NCBI GenBank assembly: GCA_958430865.1
Contig: CAUDNR010000668.1
Coordinates: forward strand, 35,162-99,161
Reading direction: 5' to 3'
Length of the DNA stretch: 64,000 nt
From: Entrophospora sp. SA101
Taxonomy: Eukaryota > Glomeromycota > Glomeromycetes > Entrophosporales > Entrophosporaceae
Shown: piece by piece, positions 12,056 through 24,216 of the stretch
Numbering within the stretch: the stretch's first letter is position 1
Layout: each line of letters begins with the position of its first letter
The notes under the pieces: model-generated
Database searches by the model: none
Seen by the model: only the letters and a program-made list of their open reading frames with translations
Told to the model about the DNA's origin: nothing
Translations under genes and position numbers: made by a program

Positions 12056-12225
12056 CATTGTGCAAGATATCTAGATATCACTTTTCTTCCGCGATGAGAA
12101 AATCGACCAGCCCCATCGAGATCAAATTCTCTCGGAATCGAATAGTATGGGATAAGGAGTTTGTTTTCCCGTGATTTCGAATTATTCACTTTGCTCGAGT
12201 CTTGATTTGTGCGACATTTAATGGC
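12056..12225 (-). repeat. right arm of the coding-like inverted repeat
   Basis: Inverted partner of 11400-11570, about 490 bases apart. A 64-codon minus frame covers it (11995-12189). The left arm has stops and shifts in the same region, so at least one copy is a relic. Confidence 0.5.
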
Positions 12226-13090
12226 AATTTTTTGTTAGGAAAGGAGTGCTTGTCTTTTTTTTAATAATTATCACAATAAGAACCAAATCTTGAGGATCTT
12301 GGAAATAAATTAATTACGAATGAAAACATAACATATCTCTCTAAAAATAACTTTGTTATCAGGTGTGTTATAATTATTGCTACTAATATTATTATTAATA
12401 TTATTAGAATAAGTAGAAAAGGTCGAAGAATTAATTTGTGGATGGTTTAAGGGAAAAATAATATTTTTTTATCATAAAATTAAGATATTTTTTTAAAAAA
12501 AATGCAAATAACGATATTTTGGTTAGGGATTATATACTTATTATTATTATTATTATTATTATTTATTGTGGTATGAAGAGGTAAAAAGTATTAATCTTCA
12601 ACATTTAATAAATAGATTATCCATTATTAAAATTAAATTAATATAGATCATTATCAACACACTATAAATTAATATAAATTATTATCAACATGTTATTATT
12701 AAAAGAAGCGTGTTACGGAAGGTTGGTATTAATTAGAAGAATTAGAAGATTTACGTATTGAAATTATTATAAATTATTATATGCTTACGAAAGATAAAAA
12801 GATAAAAAATATAGATTGATTGTGATTGTGTTTACTTCTAAATTGTAGGTTATATTATTTTTCCTAATTAATAATAAGGAGCTGGTTAATTTGTGGTCGT
12901 GAGAAATTCGTAAATATTTTTTATTTAATACTTACTATCTCTAATATTTCGAATTTATTGCATATTATCGCGAATTCTGAACCCTATCTAGCCCAATCAT
13001 CATGAACATATTTAATGTCTCATTAGATAATAAACTCTTTTAATTAAATTCTGATATGAAAACTCCTTCACAATTCAACACTTGAAATAG

Positions 13091-13605
13091 TGTCACGACC
13101 TGGATTAACGTTATTATTATTATTATTATGTATCCTTTAAGAATCCGTTAATATTAAGGATTTTTTATCTGGATTTGTAACAGGTTAATCCGTTATATAG
13201 CAAATAATTATTGAATAATATTTAGGTTAAAAACATTTATTTGTTAGAATAAATATTAGCATAATTTAAGACTAAATAAATTTTTACTAGTTCTCTTTGA
13301 TTGTTTTCATCACTTTTGAAACAAGCCCACGTCAACTATGATTTTGACTGGTTTTTTTAATGGTGATTGTTGTTGTTCATTCTTTCTCAACGAAAAATTT
13401 TTTTTTTTTAAAACAATGCAGTAAATAATTGATAAATTTCAACACCGCCATCAAAATCCAACATAAATAAAGATATTAATTTTATTTTATTTTATTAAAT
13501 ATAATATATATATTAGATTATTTAGATAAATAAATGTAGCACAAGGCCTCGTGCTCAGGTAAATCCATTACTACCAGATAAGGTCTCAATTAACAGGTCG
13601 TAACA
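13091..13605. mobile_element. possible solo LTR with TGTCACGACCTG / CAGGTCGTAACA ends
   Basis: The segment starts TGTCACGACCTG and ends CAGGTCGTAACA, a near-perfect inverted terminal pair beginning TG and ending CA as LTRs do. It is 515 bp long with no coding frame. A TATATA-rich stretch near 13500 could be a promoter. I did not find a clear 5-bp flanking duplication. A MITE is the alternative. Confidence 0.5.
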
Positions 13606-16380
13606 CTAGCTTGAAAAAGAGATTGAATAAGAAATATTATAAATTTTATGAATATAGACAAATTGATGTAGTTTGCTAACATTATTGCTTTTAAATGGTA
13701 CCATTCTTCATTTATGCTAACTGAATCAATAATTGGTTCAGAAGAATTTTTAGATATACCATGATAATTGGTTATTTGCTGTAACCTTCTCACCAAAATT
13801 ATCATTCACACTAACATTTGATGGTCATTCTTGCATACTAAAAATTTCATAGCATACAACAGATGACAATTTGGAAAACGAATTTCAAGTCCCAATTGAA
13901 GATGCAAATTTCGTCATTTCCATTCTTACATTATTAAATTATTTCTTTTATCACTCATTTCGCTTTGATAAAAAAATAGTTTTTGACAAATTGGTAGAAT
14001 TGGCAAAATCCAATTACAAACAATGCTTATATTCTCCTCGTTTATAAAATAGAAATAGAATATGATATTAGGAAGATGTAATGAAAACTGATTTGAGGAG
14101 TCAGTCTTCCTCTAACCAAATTTGTTTTTTTTTCATGTTAAACATAATATCAAACCCGGTTTACATAATAAAAGATTTTTTATTATTATCATATGGTAAT
14201 ATATATTTTAAAGTAGTTTTTCAAAAATTTCGATTAGAGGAATTAATCAAAAATGATTCCTATTTTGACAGCATTTAAATTCAAGATTTCTATTATATTG
14301 GTCACTTAACAAAAGTGTATATACTCTAAATTTTTTTATTCTTTGATTAGTTGATTCTTTTTTATTTCAAAAATTTCCCTTTAGAATCATCCCATTTTGT
14401 AATAAATAAACAAAGAATTGAAAAACAATATTGTTCAGAATATTGTATTTTCGGAATGCAAAAGTAAATGTGAACTATTAAAAGTGTGATTTTGAGTTGA
14501 TATTAATACATTGAGTGGTATTAAAGACAATAGAAAAAAATCCTAAATGATAAATACTATTATCTGTTATTTATAAAAACTATTACGTATAATAAAAACC
14601 ATATCATTTGTTTTTTAATATTTCTGAATATATTTAAATCGGAATGTACGTAATTTTCATTATAAAATAACAATTTTTTAACGTCATGTTGCCTTAATTG
14701 GTAATAGCATTTAAAATGTACATTGTTAATTAATTTGATTGTTACAAAAAAAATTTTTTAAAACTATTTGTTTTCAAGGAAAAACAGTGCGGGGTAAAAA
14801 TAAATTTTTTTAGGGTTAGTGTTATGCCGAGACATTTTGTAATCTATTTAAACTTGACAATAAACTAGACATATTATTAGGGTTTAAATTTTTTTTTTTA
14901 AATAGTAAATAATATAAACCTAGAAGTTAAATTACGTATTATTTTAAAATTGATTAATAAAAAATCCAGAATATTAAGAAAGTATTAGGCTATTTCAAGT
15001 TTTTAATTGGTTGTCCCAAAAATACTTTAAATTATATCAAATCAAAAATTCGAATTTTAAAATTTGTCAATGAATGAATAGGTAATATACTCATATTAAA
15101 TACAATGGATCATTTTACTTATTTACTTAATTTAAAACTAACTATCAAAATAGTTTAAACAATGCTTATTTATTGGAATGAAAATTATGGTAACATTATT
15201 GCTAAACTTTATCTTTAATATTGTGAGCCATCTTTTCATCCACTACTTGCGAAAAAAATATTTTCGTGCAATTTGTTTTACGCCATAATAAAATCATATG
15301 ATGATCAACTGTTTGACAATCAATTAAAAAATAATCCACTCTTTGAAGTTGTACAAATAACATGACTTTTTACATAAATATATTATTCTAATAAATATTT
15401 GTATCAGATGAGCAATACATAAAACAATAAACAGATTATAATATGCACGTGAAAGATTGCATTTGTTGAATTATTTTTATTAAATATAATTTTTCATTTA
15501 TTTCATGTGACCATATATCTTTTTGTCTTTGTAGTTTTGTTTTCTTCAATAATTATTTACACTTATTTTTCCATCTTTGATGAGAATTCAAAGGTGGTAT
15601 TAGATTTAGGATCACATACTAATACATTATAAGAAATGAAAAATATGCGCAGATTGAATGCTTACTAAATAAACGTTTTATCTCACATTTAATTGAGGAA
15701 CATATTGGTAATAGAACTTATTCAAAATTGAATGAATAAAAATTTACTAGTGGTCTTACCCTCAATAAAATTTGCCGATTAGGAATTTCATTGGCGATTA
15801 TTAAAATATTCAACGATTGGATAATCGAATAATCGGAGATTAATCATATGTACATGTAGAAATATCTCTTCTCATTTTATATTATTATAATATTCAACGA
15901 GTGAATAATCAGATAATCGACAATTAATTTTGTGAAAAGTACTAGGAATATTTTTATCAATGATATTATTGTTAGTGATATACCGCGCATAGTGTGTTAC
16001 CATGCATGTTTTTACAGACATTTATTAATAAATATGCGCGGATTTATAATACTTCTTTCCTATGACATGTACACACTATGCGTACTATTCGCGAAAAAAA
16101 AACAGGTTACTATGAATGGCACATCTCTAATTATTATTGAGAACCATAGTGCGCGCCATCTAAAAGACAAATGCTTGCGTCACATAAATCTTCAATCCAA
16201 AAATAGCAATGATACTCTGGTGTCACAAGATTATAAATCATATGACTCTATCATTTATCGTATTTATTATGAATTTGAGTATTTGAAACTTTATTCAAAT
16301 AAATTTTTACTCAAATAAATGAATAAATCAAATATATAAAACGGATAACTCGAACAAACGAATAAAAGGAGGTCTGATTC
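13606..16380. other. intergenic, very AT-rich
   Basis: No supported gene over 2.7 kb. Short frames (13590-13805, 14081-14278, 15932-16318) lack motifs. About 15770-15925 contains two imperfect copies of a unit around ATATTCAACGA..GGATAATC. The 128-codon frame at 15932 overlaps an imperfect palindrome (GCATAGTGTGTTACC against TACACACTATGCG), so it is likely repeat DNA. About 16255-16355 is another ATTCGAATAAA low-complexity block. Confidence 0.35.
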
Positions 16381-16620
16381 ATTTCGTCGAAAATTATTTC
16401 GTCACAAAAAAAACAAATTTCTCCTCACACTTCGCTTCCCACATCTAATTTCTTAACTAACTTCCCACACTCCTCGCATCTAACTCTTTCAGTCTCTGGC
16501 TCGAGGATGAATAATTTTCGACGAAACGAACATTCAACGAAACGAACATTCGATGAAGCAAACATTCGACGAAATGGGTGTTGACGAAATGATTGTCGAC
16601 GAAATAATTTTCGACGAAGT
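16381..16620. mobile_element. 240-bp MITE with internal GACGAA repeats
   Basis: The left end ATTTCGTCGAAAATTATTTC pairs with the right end, whose reverse complement reads ACTTCGTCGAAAATTATTTC; 22 of 23 terminal bases match. Inside are repeated AACGAACATTCGACGAAA-type units, a pattern seen in subterminal transposase-binding repeats (inference). No coding frame and no clear flanking duplication. Confidence 0.8.
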
Positions 16621-16911
16621 AAACGCGACCGATATAATATAAAAGGAATTAACAGTAATAATGACCATTAATCAATGATAGCAAACCATCAGTTAGTGAT
16701 AATAATGTATTATTGGATAATAGTAATTATAATATTAATATTAATAATGGTAGCAATAGTAATGGTAACAGTTGATTTGTAACATATAGTTAACAGTTAA
16801 AGATGGTAGAGGTTGGAATCGACTAAAATAGTCGACTAATTTAGTCAACCAACTTTTTTTTTAAACAACTAATAGTCAACTAATTTAGTCGACTAATACT
16901 AATTATTATTA

Positions 16912-17250
16912 TTGCCAATTATAAATGAAAACGTTTTTTGTGATACAAAAAATTTTAATAATAAAAATAAATATGCGGAGTATCAATATTATGAAGAAGA
17001 TGATAATGGTGGTGTTGGTGCTGGTGTTGGCGATAATTATCCATGCGAAATAATAAACATTGATACAAGGTCAAATCATTCCAACAATTCGTTGGCTTCG
17101 AGCTCAAGCAGTGGTTCCAGACCTTTAAAAAAACGAATTATAACATATAGCTTCGTATGGAAGTATTTCGAGAAAATTAAAGATTCAAATGGAGATGAAT
17201 TTGTAATCTGCAAATTAAAAAAAAACGTTAATAATAATGAAACAGAATGA
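16912..17250 (+). pseudogene. BED-finger-like N-terminal fragment inside the hAT element
   Basis: A 112-codon frame with no ATG near its start (it opens with TTG and is open further upstream). After an acidic, serine-rich and asparagine-rich stretch it has SFVWKYFEKIKDSNGDEFVIC, the pattern of a BED zinc finger (S-x-V-W-x-x-F ... C), the DNA-binding domain of hAT transposases. The frame stops soon after the first expected cysteine, so the rest of the finger and the DDE/dimerisation domains are missing. An internally deleted transposase is most likely. Confidence 0.55.
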
Positions 17251-17280
17251 ATATTCTAATTAAATAGGATGTTATTCCCG

Positions 17281-17326
17281 TGACTAGTGTGACCATTTTG
17301 CGAAGCAAATGGTTACACACTAGTAT
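17281..17326. repeat. hairpin-forming inverted repeat inside the hAT element
   Basis: ACTAGTGTGACCATTTTG pairs with CAAATGGTTACACACTAGT across a short GCGAAG loop. It is a long imperfect palindrome located just after the BED-like frame. Confidence 0.75.
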
Positions 17327-17499
17327 TAAAAAAATTTAGTCGACTAAATAGTCAACTAAAATAATCGACTAAATAGTCAACTAAAATAATCGACTAAATA
17401 GTCAACTAAATAGTCGACTAATTAGTCGACTAAAAGAAATTTTGACCAACTAGTAGTCGACTAAGGATTTTTTGGACGATTCCAACCTCTAAAAGATGG

Positions 17500-18260
17500 G
17501 AATCCACAATTCAATTTTCATATGCTGCAACCACATTCAATTTTTATATGCTGCAATTAATTGAGGTGCCATATTTATTACAGTAATAATAATAGTAACA
17601 ATAATGGGAGTAATGATACTAGTGATGAACAATTAGGCAATAAGAATTATTTGATTATGATGGTAATTTTGATTGCTATTTTTCTTGATTCTTGGCTGAC
17701 ATCCTACATTTTTTTTGTGAAAATACCAATTTATATTTAAAAAAAGTCATTTAATTTTTTAAGACACAGAATTCAAATTGATTATAAGGTGAAATGTTCT
17801 TCATACTCTGCTGCCAAAAAGTTTCAAGTTTGCAATATTGTTACCAGAATTATGATTTAATGCTGATTTGTTGGCCGAAATACCTAATTCCGAATCAAAT
17901 CTTTTATTTTTTTTTTTTTAATAAAAGCAATATCCTGCCCATATAATTTATTAGAATAAAATAAATATAATAAAAATAATTCACAAAATAAATTCCAAAT
18001 TAACTTTATATGAGGCTATTCCTCTTGAAAATAATCAAAATATATATATATATATACACACATACATATTTAAATTCAACATTTCAGAAAAAACTGATAT
18101 GCCAAACAAAGTCTATGAAATTTATTCAGTCTCAATTTAACAACATTATCTGCATCATAGATATTGTTGGCTGATCCAGATATTACCTAGGTAATAGGAA
18201 GTCATATCCAGTGTTAATGAAGTTATTTATTAAAACTAGATGAGAATTATTAGAGGGTGT
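17500..18260 (-). mobile_element. LINE 3' flank / repeated untranslated region
   Basis: About 17935-18255 is repeated at 7370-7696. 17836-17905 is repeated near 57338-57405 (shared TTGTTACCAGAATTA and CCTAATTCCGAATCAA). Both lie on the 3' side of the LINE remnant on the minus strand, so they are probably its 3' region. 17500-17830 shows nothing recognisable. Confidence 0.45.
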
Positions 18261-18264
18261 TTGT

Positions 18265-19400
18265 GCTATCTGATTAATTGGGTATAATTGTTTAGCTGTT
18301 TTATTTTTCAAGTTGATATTATTTTGTTTTAACCATGAGTTAAATAAAGCATATCATGGAAGCCAGACATTTTTATAATAGAAAGTTATTAGATTGTAGG
18401 AGATGATGTGAAGGATGATTAAAGTTTTTTTGTGAGAAGTAAATATTGGATGTATGGAGTTAATTAGAGATGATGGAATTAATCCAGCTGCAAGTATTAC
18501 AGGTGAAGTATGGTTGAAGTTAGATTGGAATAAAGGTTGTAATAGTTGTTTAGTTTGTGTAATTTTGATTTCAGAGATTATTTATTGATTGTTTGATTGT
18601 TAGCCATGGAATTGTGTCCAAATTAGAATTAGCTTGGCAAGAAAATAGGTGTGTGGTATTTTCAGGTGATTGATTGCAATAGAGACAATTAAGATTAGGT
18701 GGAATAGCATTGGATAGTTGCATATTAAGTTTTTTACTGTTATGGAGAATTTCAAATTTGAATTAGAATAATGAGCCATGGCAAAAGTATGAATTATTTT
18801 CAGTGAACATTGATTAATGGGAGAATTTTAGACAAAATTCTGTATATGACTAATTGATAGGTGTGTTTGATGAAATTTGTTTTACTAAGGTAGGTTGTGT
18901 TTGCCATTTAATTATTGCTTGTGAGTTTGAGTTTAATTTTATGAAAGAATGTAGAGGGTAATCAATATATTGTTGATTGGAGAGTGGAGTTTGATAGAAG
19001 AAGGATTCATGTGGTTTATTTCAGGTGAAGCTGATTTAGCCAAGTTATCAACTAAATCATTATATTTATTGCCTGAATGTGATTTAATTTTATGGAAGAT
19101 TATTTTTAATGATAATGATTTTTTTATGTGGTGGATTGAGGATATTATAGAGTAATTTTTGATTTTAAATTTATTGCAAGTAGTGTTGGGTGTGGCGTTG
19201 TTGTCAAGTAGTTGAATAGATGATTGACTGTCTGTATAAATTGACACCAAACAATGTTATGGACAAGTTATAAGAGCAGTCATAATTGCCATTAATTCTG
19301 CTCTTGTTGAAGAGGGAAAGAATGTCAATGAACAAGAAAAAGATATTTTGACATTTTCATCTTTTAATTGAATCCAGGCACTAGTTCTCTTCTTTAGTAA
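18265..19400 (-). pseudogene. LINE (non-LTR retrotransposon) RNase H and C-terminal remnant
   Basis: On the minus strand a broken frame reads, from about 19385 down, AWIQLKDENV, then SSTRAELMAIMTAL, an in-frame stop, then SIYTDSQSSIQLL and later KSHSGNKYNDLVDNLAKSA. These are the RNase H blocks of fungal LINEs: the E in RAEL, the D in YTDSQ and the D near YNDLVDNLA. Further down, a cysteine/histidine motif (LNCLYCNQSPENTTHLFSC) fits the C-terminal zinc finger common after the RNase H domain. Several stops and shifts follow. The reverse transcriptase part is absent. The first intact piece is 18939-19250. Confidence 0.8.
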
Positions 19401-20160
19401 ATGAAAAAAGATATTATTATTATTAAAAGTTAAATTTACTGGAAATTAGAAAGTCGTTACCATAAAGTCTCGAAAGGGGTCCCACCTGATCTACCGGCAG
19501 ACATTATGCCAACAGCCGTTATACCGACTCCGTTATACCGACAGGACGTTTTACCGACAAGACATTATACCAACAGGACGTTTTACCGACAAATCATTTC
19601 ATAGTGCAATTAATAAATCTAGCCGTCTAATAAATGGCTTAATCACTTAACAACCTAGCCGTCTAATAAATGGTTTAAAGACTTAAACAGCTTAGCCGGC
19701 TAACATCATTAGATATATTAATATTATATATGTCATTTCTTAATATTAGCGGATAGTGGTAATGAACTGACATGGTCATGGTAGGAAAACAAAGAAATAT
19801 TATGCTAAATTGATAGAATATGTTAATATTAGAAAATGACTTGTCGGTAAAACGTCCCGTCACTAAAATTTATTATTTAGTGATCAGCAAGTATCGCAAG
19901 TATCTGATTTGATTGGCTAAATCAATTTCGTCAAAAGATCCTTGGTAATAATATGAATTTCGTCAACCATTCTTAATGTGGTACAATATTTAAATCGTTA
20001 TCCAAAAAAAACAAGGTTCTTACTTTAACATTAAGTTTGGATGGAAAATCTGTGTTCAGTTTGCTATAAAAAACCTTGTCAATCTTGGCCAAAGAAATAC
20101 AAATAAGGAGGTATCTTGCATAAAAAATCAGCCGTTCTCATATGTATGTATATATTAGCT
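19401..20160. other. repeat block between LINE remnant and GT5 gene
   Basis: Contains a short array of ACCGACAGGACGTTTTACCG-like units (about 19510-19590), three imperfect copies of an approximately 38-bp unit CTAGCCGTCTAATAAATGG (about 19617-19700), and an inverted partner GACTTGTCGGTAAAACGTCC (about 19829-19858). Together 19566-19862 looks like a MITE related in its TTTACCGAC ends to the element at 24217. The 62-codon frame inside is not called. Confidence 0.55.
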
Positions 20161-20166
20161 TTAGTT

Positions 20167-20394
20167 TTACAATATATTCAAAGTTTTAATTGAATTTAAT
20201 TGGATAGAATTAGGGGTGGTTATTATTTGGGGCATGGAAAAATAGAAACAGCCCTTACTGCAAACTTCGGATTGCCTTAAAACTTCTTCATCAATATCTG
20301 GGATTGAGATTTTTTCATAAAGAAAATTAAATTCACTGGTTGTAATTTTATCCAATAATGATGATACTTCATAGAAATCTTCTAAATTGAATAT
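20167..20394 (-). other. short open frame downstream of the GT5 gene
   Basis: A minus frame of about 75 codons (ATG-initiated form 62 codons) with normal-looking composition. A splice-acceptor-like TTTAG precedes it, so it could be a terminal exon, but the gene upstream already has its stop at 20750. No motif recognised. The same frame occurs in the second copy at 36659-36886. Confidence 0.2.
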
Positions 20395-20749
20395 TAGTTA
20401 CATTATTATTTATTATCAAACACTTCTATTTTGAAATATATATTTTTTTTAATTGGAAGTAATAGAAACTGGTGAAACGTTGTAATAATGATGAACAATT
20501 TATTTAAAAATTTTTTCTAAATTTTCTAAATATAAAATTAATACATTTTTAAAACAACAATATTATACAAATAAATGTTGATAACATTTTTAATAAATAA
20601 ATATATTTTATTTCACCGATCATTAAATTGACAAATAAGAATGAAGAAGGCGAAATAATGACAAAAATGGACAAACCATTTAAGGAATAATAATAATAGA
20701 TTGTGAGTATATTAATATATAATGTTATTAATCTATATATGCTAAATCA

Positions 20750-23025
20750 TTATGATGTTTCATGTTTTTGAATTGCCATCTTATAAATTGTAGTGTATTG
20801 ATCAACAGCTCCACCAACTTTATTCCAATCTAAACTTAAGGCATCCTTAATCAATTTCCTCAAAAATATTTCTTTGCCTCTAATATCATGTGACAATTCT
20901 TTTATATCATTGATGGCTGTACTTAAAGCCAATCTCATTTCCTCAATTGATAAATCAAGCATATCAGTTGTGTATATATTAAACAAATATGAATTATAGT
21001 TGAAATCCAAATCATCTGATGGTGATGATGGTATATCATGTGTTTTATTTTTCAAAAATTCCTTTAATCCACCAACACCTGTACTAACCACTGGAGTTCC
21101 AAATAATAAACCTTCAACTGCCACTAATCCAAAGCTTTCTGTTATGCTAGGTACAAATAATATATCAGCAGCAGCCCTATACAAAACACCCCAATTTTGT
21201 TGAAATTCAAAATCACTAATAACTACAACATTATCTGGGTACTCTTCACTTATGCTAATAACTTTTTCCACAGGATAACTATTACATTGTCCCATTATTA
21301 TAAATTTAGCATTTAATTGTGAAATAATTTGAGCAGCATCACGTAAAAATTGTACACCTTTATTATATTGGAATCTACCTACAAACAACACAATCACACG
21401 ATTCAAATCTTCTTCTCTCAAAAGACCTTCTCTAATCAAATGTTTCTTTGCACTATATTTTGAATAAATTACCAGGTCATTATAATGTTCTTCAATATTT
21501 CCATGAACAAGGGTATTTGGATTGAATGTATTAATGTTTTTTGGAAAGTTTGAATTGGTTTCAATTAATAATATGTCATTAAACGGATTAGAACTTATAA
21601 GATCAATACCACTAGTTATGCCAATCCAATTTCCTGTTCTAGCACGTTCCAGTATACTAGGCATAATCAATTCTTTAAGATAGAAATCCATCGGTCCTTC
21701 CACCATTTCTTTAGCCATTGTATATGAAACAAATGTGACATAATCTGCTTGATCAATTGCTAATGATGATGTGTACATTCTTGAACCATGAAAATAATTT
21801 GGCTTTTCAGTTGTGTAATCTTTTAAATCCATAAATTTTAAAATATTTACAACTTCATTTGAGTACAATTGTTCTTCCAAATAATCATGTAAAGTATAAA
21901 CAATAGCAGGTGGTGGTTTACTAAATCTGTTGTTTTCTTTATTTAAATCCTTAAGGAATTCAATCACCAATGCATTTGTAGCACCATGAATATGTATGAT
22001 ATCAACACCATGTTCTTCTCGAGTATCAAATAAAGGAGTATCAACAATATTGGTTATATACGCTATTAATTCAGCTACAGCTTTGCAAAAATATAAATCC
22101 CTCCATTCTTGAGGTAAACTTGGTGGTGATGAATATATATCAGTGACACGTTTTGATTTAAAGGCTAAATTAAAAGGCGCCGCATCTTTACTATGACCTA
22201 TTGCAAAAACCCTTATAGCTTTTGGCTCTGGTGGTGATTCGTCATTCAATACATCGTCATCTTGAGTTACATTCCAAAAAAATTGATATACTGTAAACAC
22301 CACCTGTTCTGGATTCCCATATTTATCTTGAATATCAATTGACATTTGAGCAAAACTATGAATGTCATGATGTGACTTCAAGAAAGAATAGTAAGGCATG
22401 ATTACATTCACTTCCAATGCACTATTAGCAGTTTGAGCTTGTGACAATCCTGTAACTATATGACCTAATCCACCCATTGATGCTAATCCGAATTCTTTTG
22501 TGACATGAAAAATATTGGTAACTTGATTTAACTCAGTTGTTACATTAGAAGGTATACCAATATATTTTACTGGTTGGTAATTTTGTTTTTCTTTTTTTTA
22601 AAAACATACAAAAATTTTTTTATTATTGTTAATATTATGATGAAAACATCCATTTTATAAATTATGATTGAAAAATATTTTAACGCACCTATTTTGGGAT
22701 GACCATTCCTCGAAGATAATAAGAAGTTCATAAACATTAAAACACCTGGAAGCAAAGCTAAAATAATCATAACCACTATTAAATATGATACACATCTCCA
22801 ACGTTTTCTTTCTATATATGGTCCAATTAACGGCATATGATTCATTCTATGTTTTGTCATAATAATAAATTGATTATTATTATTATTAATAAAAGAATTA
22901 TCATTTTTTTCACATGGAACTTTGGCTTCTAAATTTCCTAAAAGTTGATCAGACAACATATTAGCGTTATTGTAACTAGTAGTGGTTTCGGTTTGAAAAT
23001 TTGGTGATCTTGATCTTGGACGCAT
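20750..23025 (-). CDS. membrane-anchored GT5-type glycosyltransferase (starch/glycogen synthase fold), copy 1
   Basis: Two exons: 22689-23025 and 20750-22569, with a 119-bp intron (GTGCGT...CCAG). They join in frame to 718 residues. Residues 1-78 are polar and cytosolic, 79-102 form one membrane helix, and the rest would face the lumen or exterior (type II layout). The GT5 starch-synthase N-domain starts after the anchor: FHVTKEFG (about 133-140) then MGGLGHIVTGL (from 144), the sugar-nucleotide-binding loop, later HIHG (about 305) and GITSGID (about 430). The GT1-like C-domain has VGRFQYNKGVQFL (about 509) and ESFGLVAVEGLLFG (about 590), the acceptor/donor-binding E-x7-E motif. The family transfers glucose from a nucleotide sugar to an alpha-glucan. 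It is far shorter than the roughly 2,400-residue fungal alpha-1,3-glucan synthases. The loop reads GGLG where bacterial enzymes have K-x-GGLGDV, so the substrate is uncertain. Confidence 0.88.
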
Positions 23026-24208
23026 TCCTGGAGAGTTCGTAATTATTTAATGTTGGATTTTATTAAACAATAGTGTTTTCATAATTTATATGTGATTGTT
23101 AATTAAAAAAGTATTACAAACAAACAAAACAAACGTTTGATTGATAAAGGATCTCCATAACAAATAACAAAATTGAGTTTTTTGTGCGGAATTGTGTTGC
23201 ATAATATTATTAATAATGCATTATTATTATTATTATTTTATATTACTTGCCATATTTCACACGACTAAAAATCTTTGTTAATATGATATTCGTCCAGTCA
23301 ACGCTCGTCATTGACTAATAATAACACACCATTATGGTGAAGCGTAATAATATTCATACTTTCTTTTCAGTAGACTTGAGTATGCTGAGTCCTTTACATT
23401 ATTTAGAATGATAAAATATTTTTCTAGTTGTATATTAATATTATAACTGTACTTTCTAATGTTATTTTTTTTTGTTGTCGAGTTGTAATGAAATAAATAA
23501 AATATGTAATTTATTTAAATTACTTCTTTATTTTCGAATTACTTCTTTTGTAGTTTATTAAATAGGACTTTTGTGATTATTGGTGTTGAATTGAAATTTT
23601 AATGAATTATGCTAGCAAGCCTCGAAATATTATTCAAAAAGGGTAAAACCATAATTTAGTAACGAATGACTTGACTCAACACATGACTAGTAGTTTGGTC
23701 AAGTATATCATTAGGGTTACGCACTCAAACCTTATATCGCCAGATGCAATAATAAATTTATTATTGAATATCTATCGTCATTCTATTCTCTTGAAATCTT
23801 GCTTCATCTTTACATGTATTAATATCATTTTGAATATTATTATTCATATTTGCTATACCATCTTGGAGTTATTATCCTAGTGATGAATGAAACATCTCTT
23901 TGTATCGAAGCAATTTCTGCCTTTGATTTGCTTTCGACTTATTTCTAATCTTGTCCAAAAATCTATTAATGCCGCTTTATAAAGTACCCTATTTATATGT
24001 TGTGGTAGTTTCAGAAGATAGAAATTGTTTATTAATAAAATGAAGGAATGTAATTTCTCCATTTCTCGTTATTCTTTCCTTCATCTTAACCACTATCCTC
24101 CCCTCACGTTCTGCTTAATCTCCATTCCTTATATTTTAAAGTTCTACTTTGGATAATAACTTTAATCTAATCTTGAGACTAAAATTTCAAATAATTTCTA
24201 TTATAAAA
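23026..24208. other. 5' flank of the GT5 gene
   Basis: Probable promoter side of the minus-strand GT5 gene. An ATT run lies near 23220. Frames at 23671-23880 and 23877-24062 have no motif. No defined regulatory site. Confidence 0.3.
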
Positions 24209-24216
24209 CAAGCTCA

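Larger units (their letters stand above)
10913..13090. other. intergenic with microsatellite and an inverted gene-like repeat
   Basis: Contains an (ACTAAT)n run at 11046-11096, ATTCGAATAAAA-type low-complexity DNA (about 10990-11040), ATT runs at 11310 and 12540, and the inverted repeat pair described separately (11400-11570 and 12056-12225). No complete gene seen. Confidence 0.35.
16807..17491 (+). mobile_element. 685-bp non-autonomous hAT element with 8-bp TSD
   Basis: Termini are TAGAGGTTGGAATCG and its inverse CGATTCCAACCTCTA, flanked by the perfect 8-bp direct repeat AAAGATGG (16799-16806 and 17492-17499). TAGAGGTTGG fits the hAT terminal pattern. Both subterminal regions are packed with AGTCGACTAA / AGTCAACTAA copies, likely transposase-binding arrays. 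The body keeps an open frame resembling the start of a BED-finger domain but lacks the catalytic core. Confidence 0.85.

Noticed and set aside
15932..16318. 128-codon plus frame
   Set aside because: No ATG near the start, no motif, and it overlaps an imperfect palindrome typical of repeat DNA.
21000..21203. Plus-strand frame inside the GT5 gene (also 37492-37695)
   Set aside because: Antisense shadow of a well-supported glycosyltransferase exon.
20750..23025. Alpha-1,3-glucan synthase (Ags) annotation for the GT5 gene
   Set aside because: There is no amylase-like domain and no multi-pass C-terminal exporter. The spliced model is complete at 718 residues, so only the GT5 fold is claimed.
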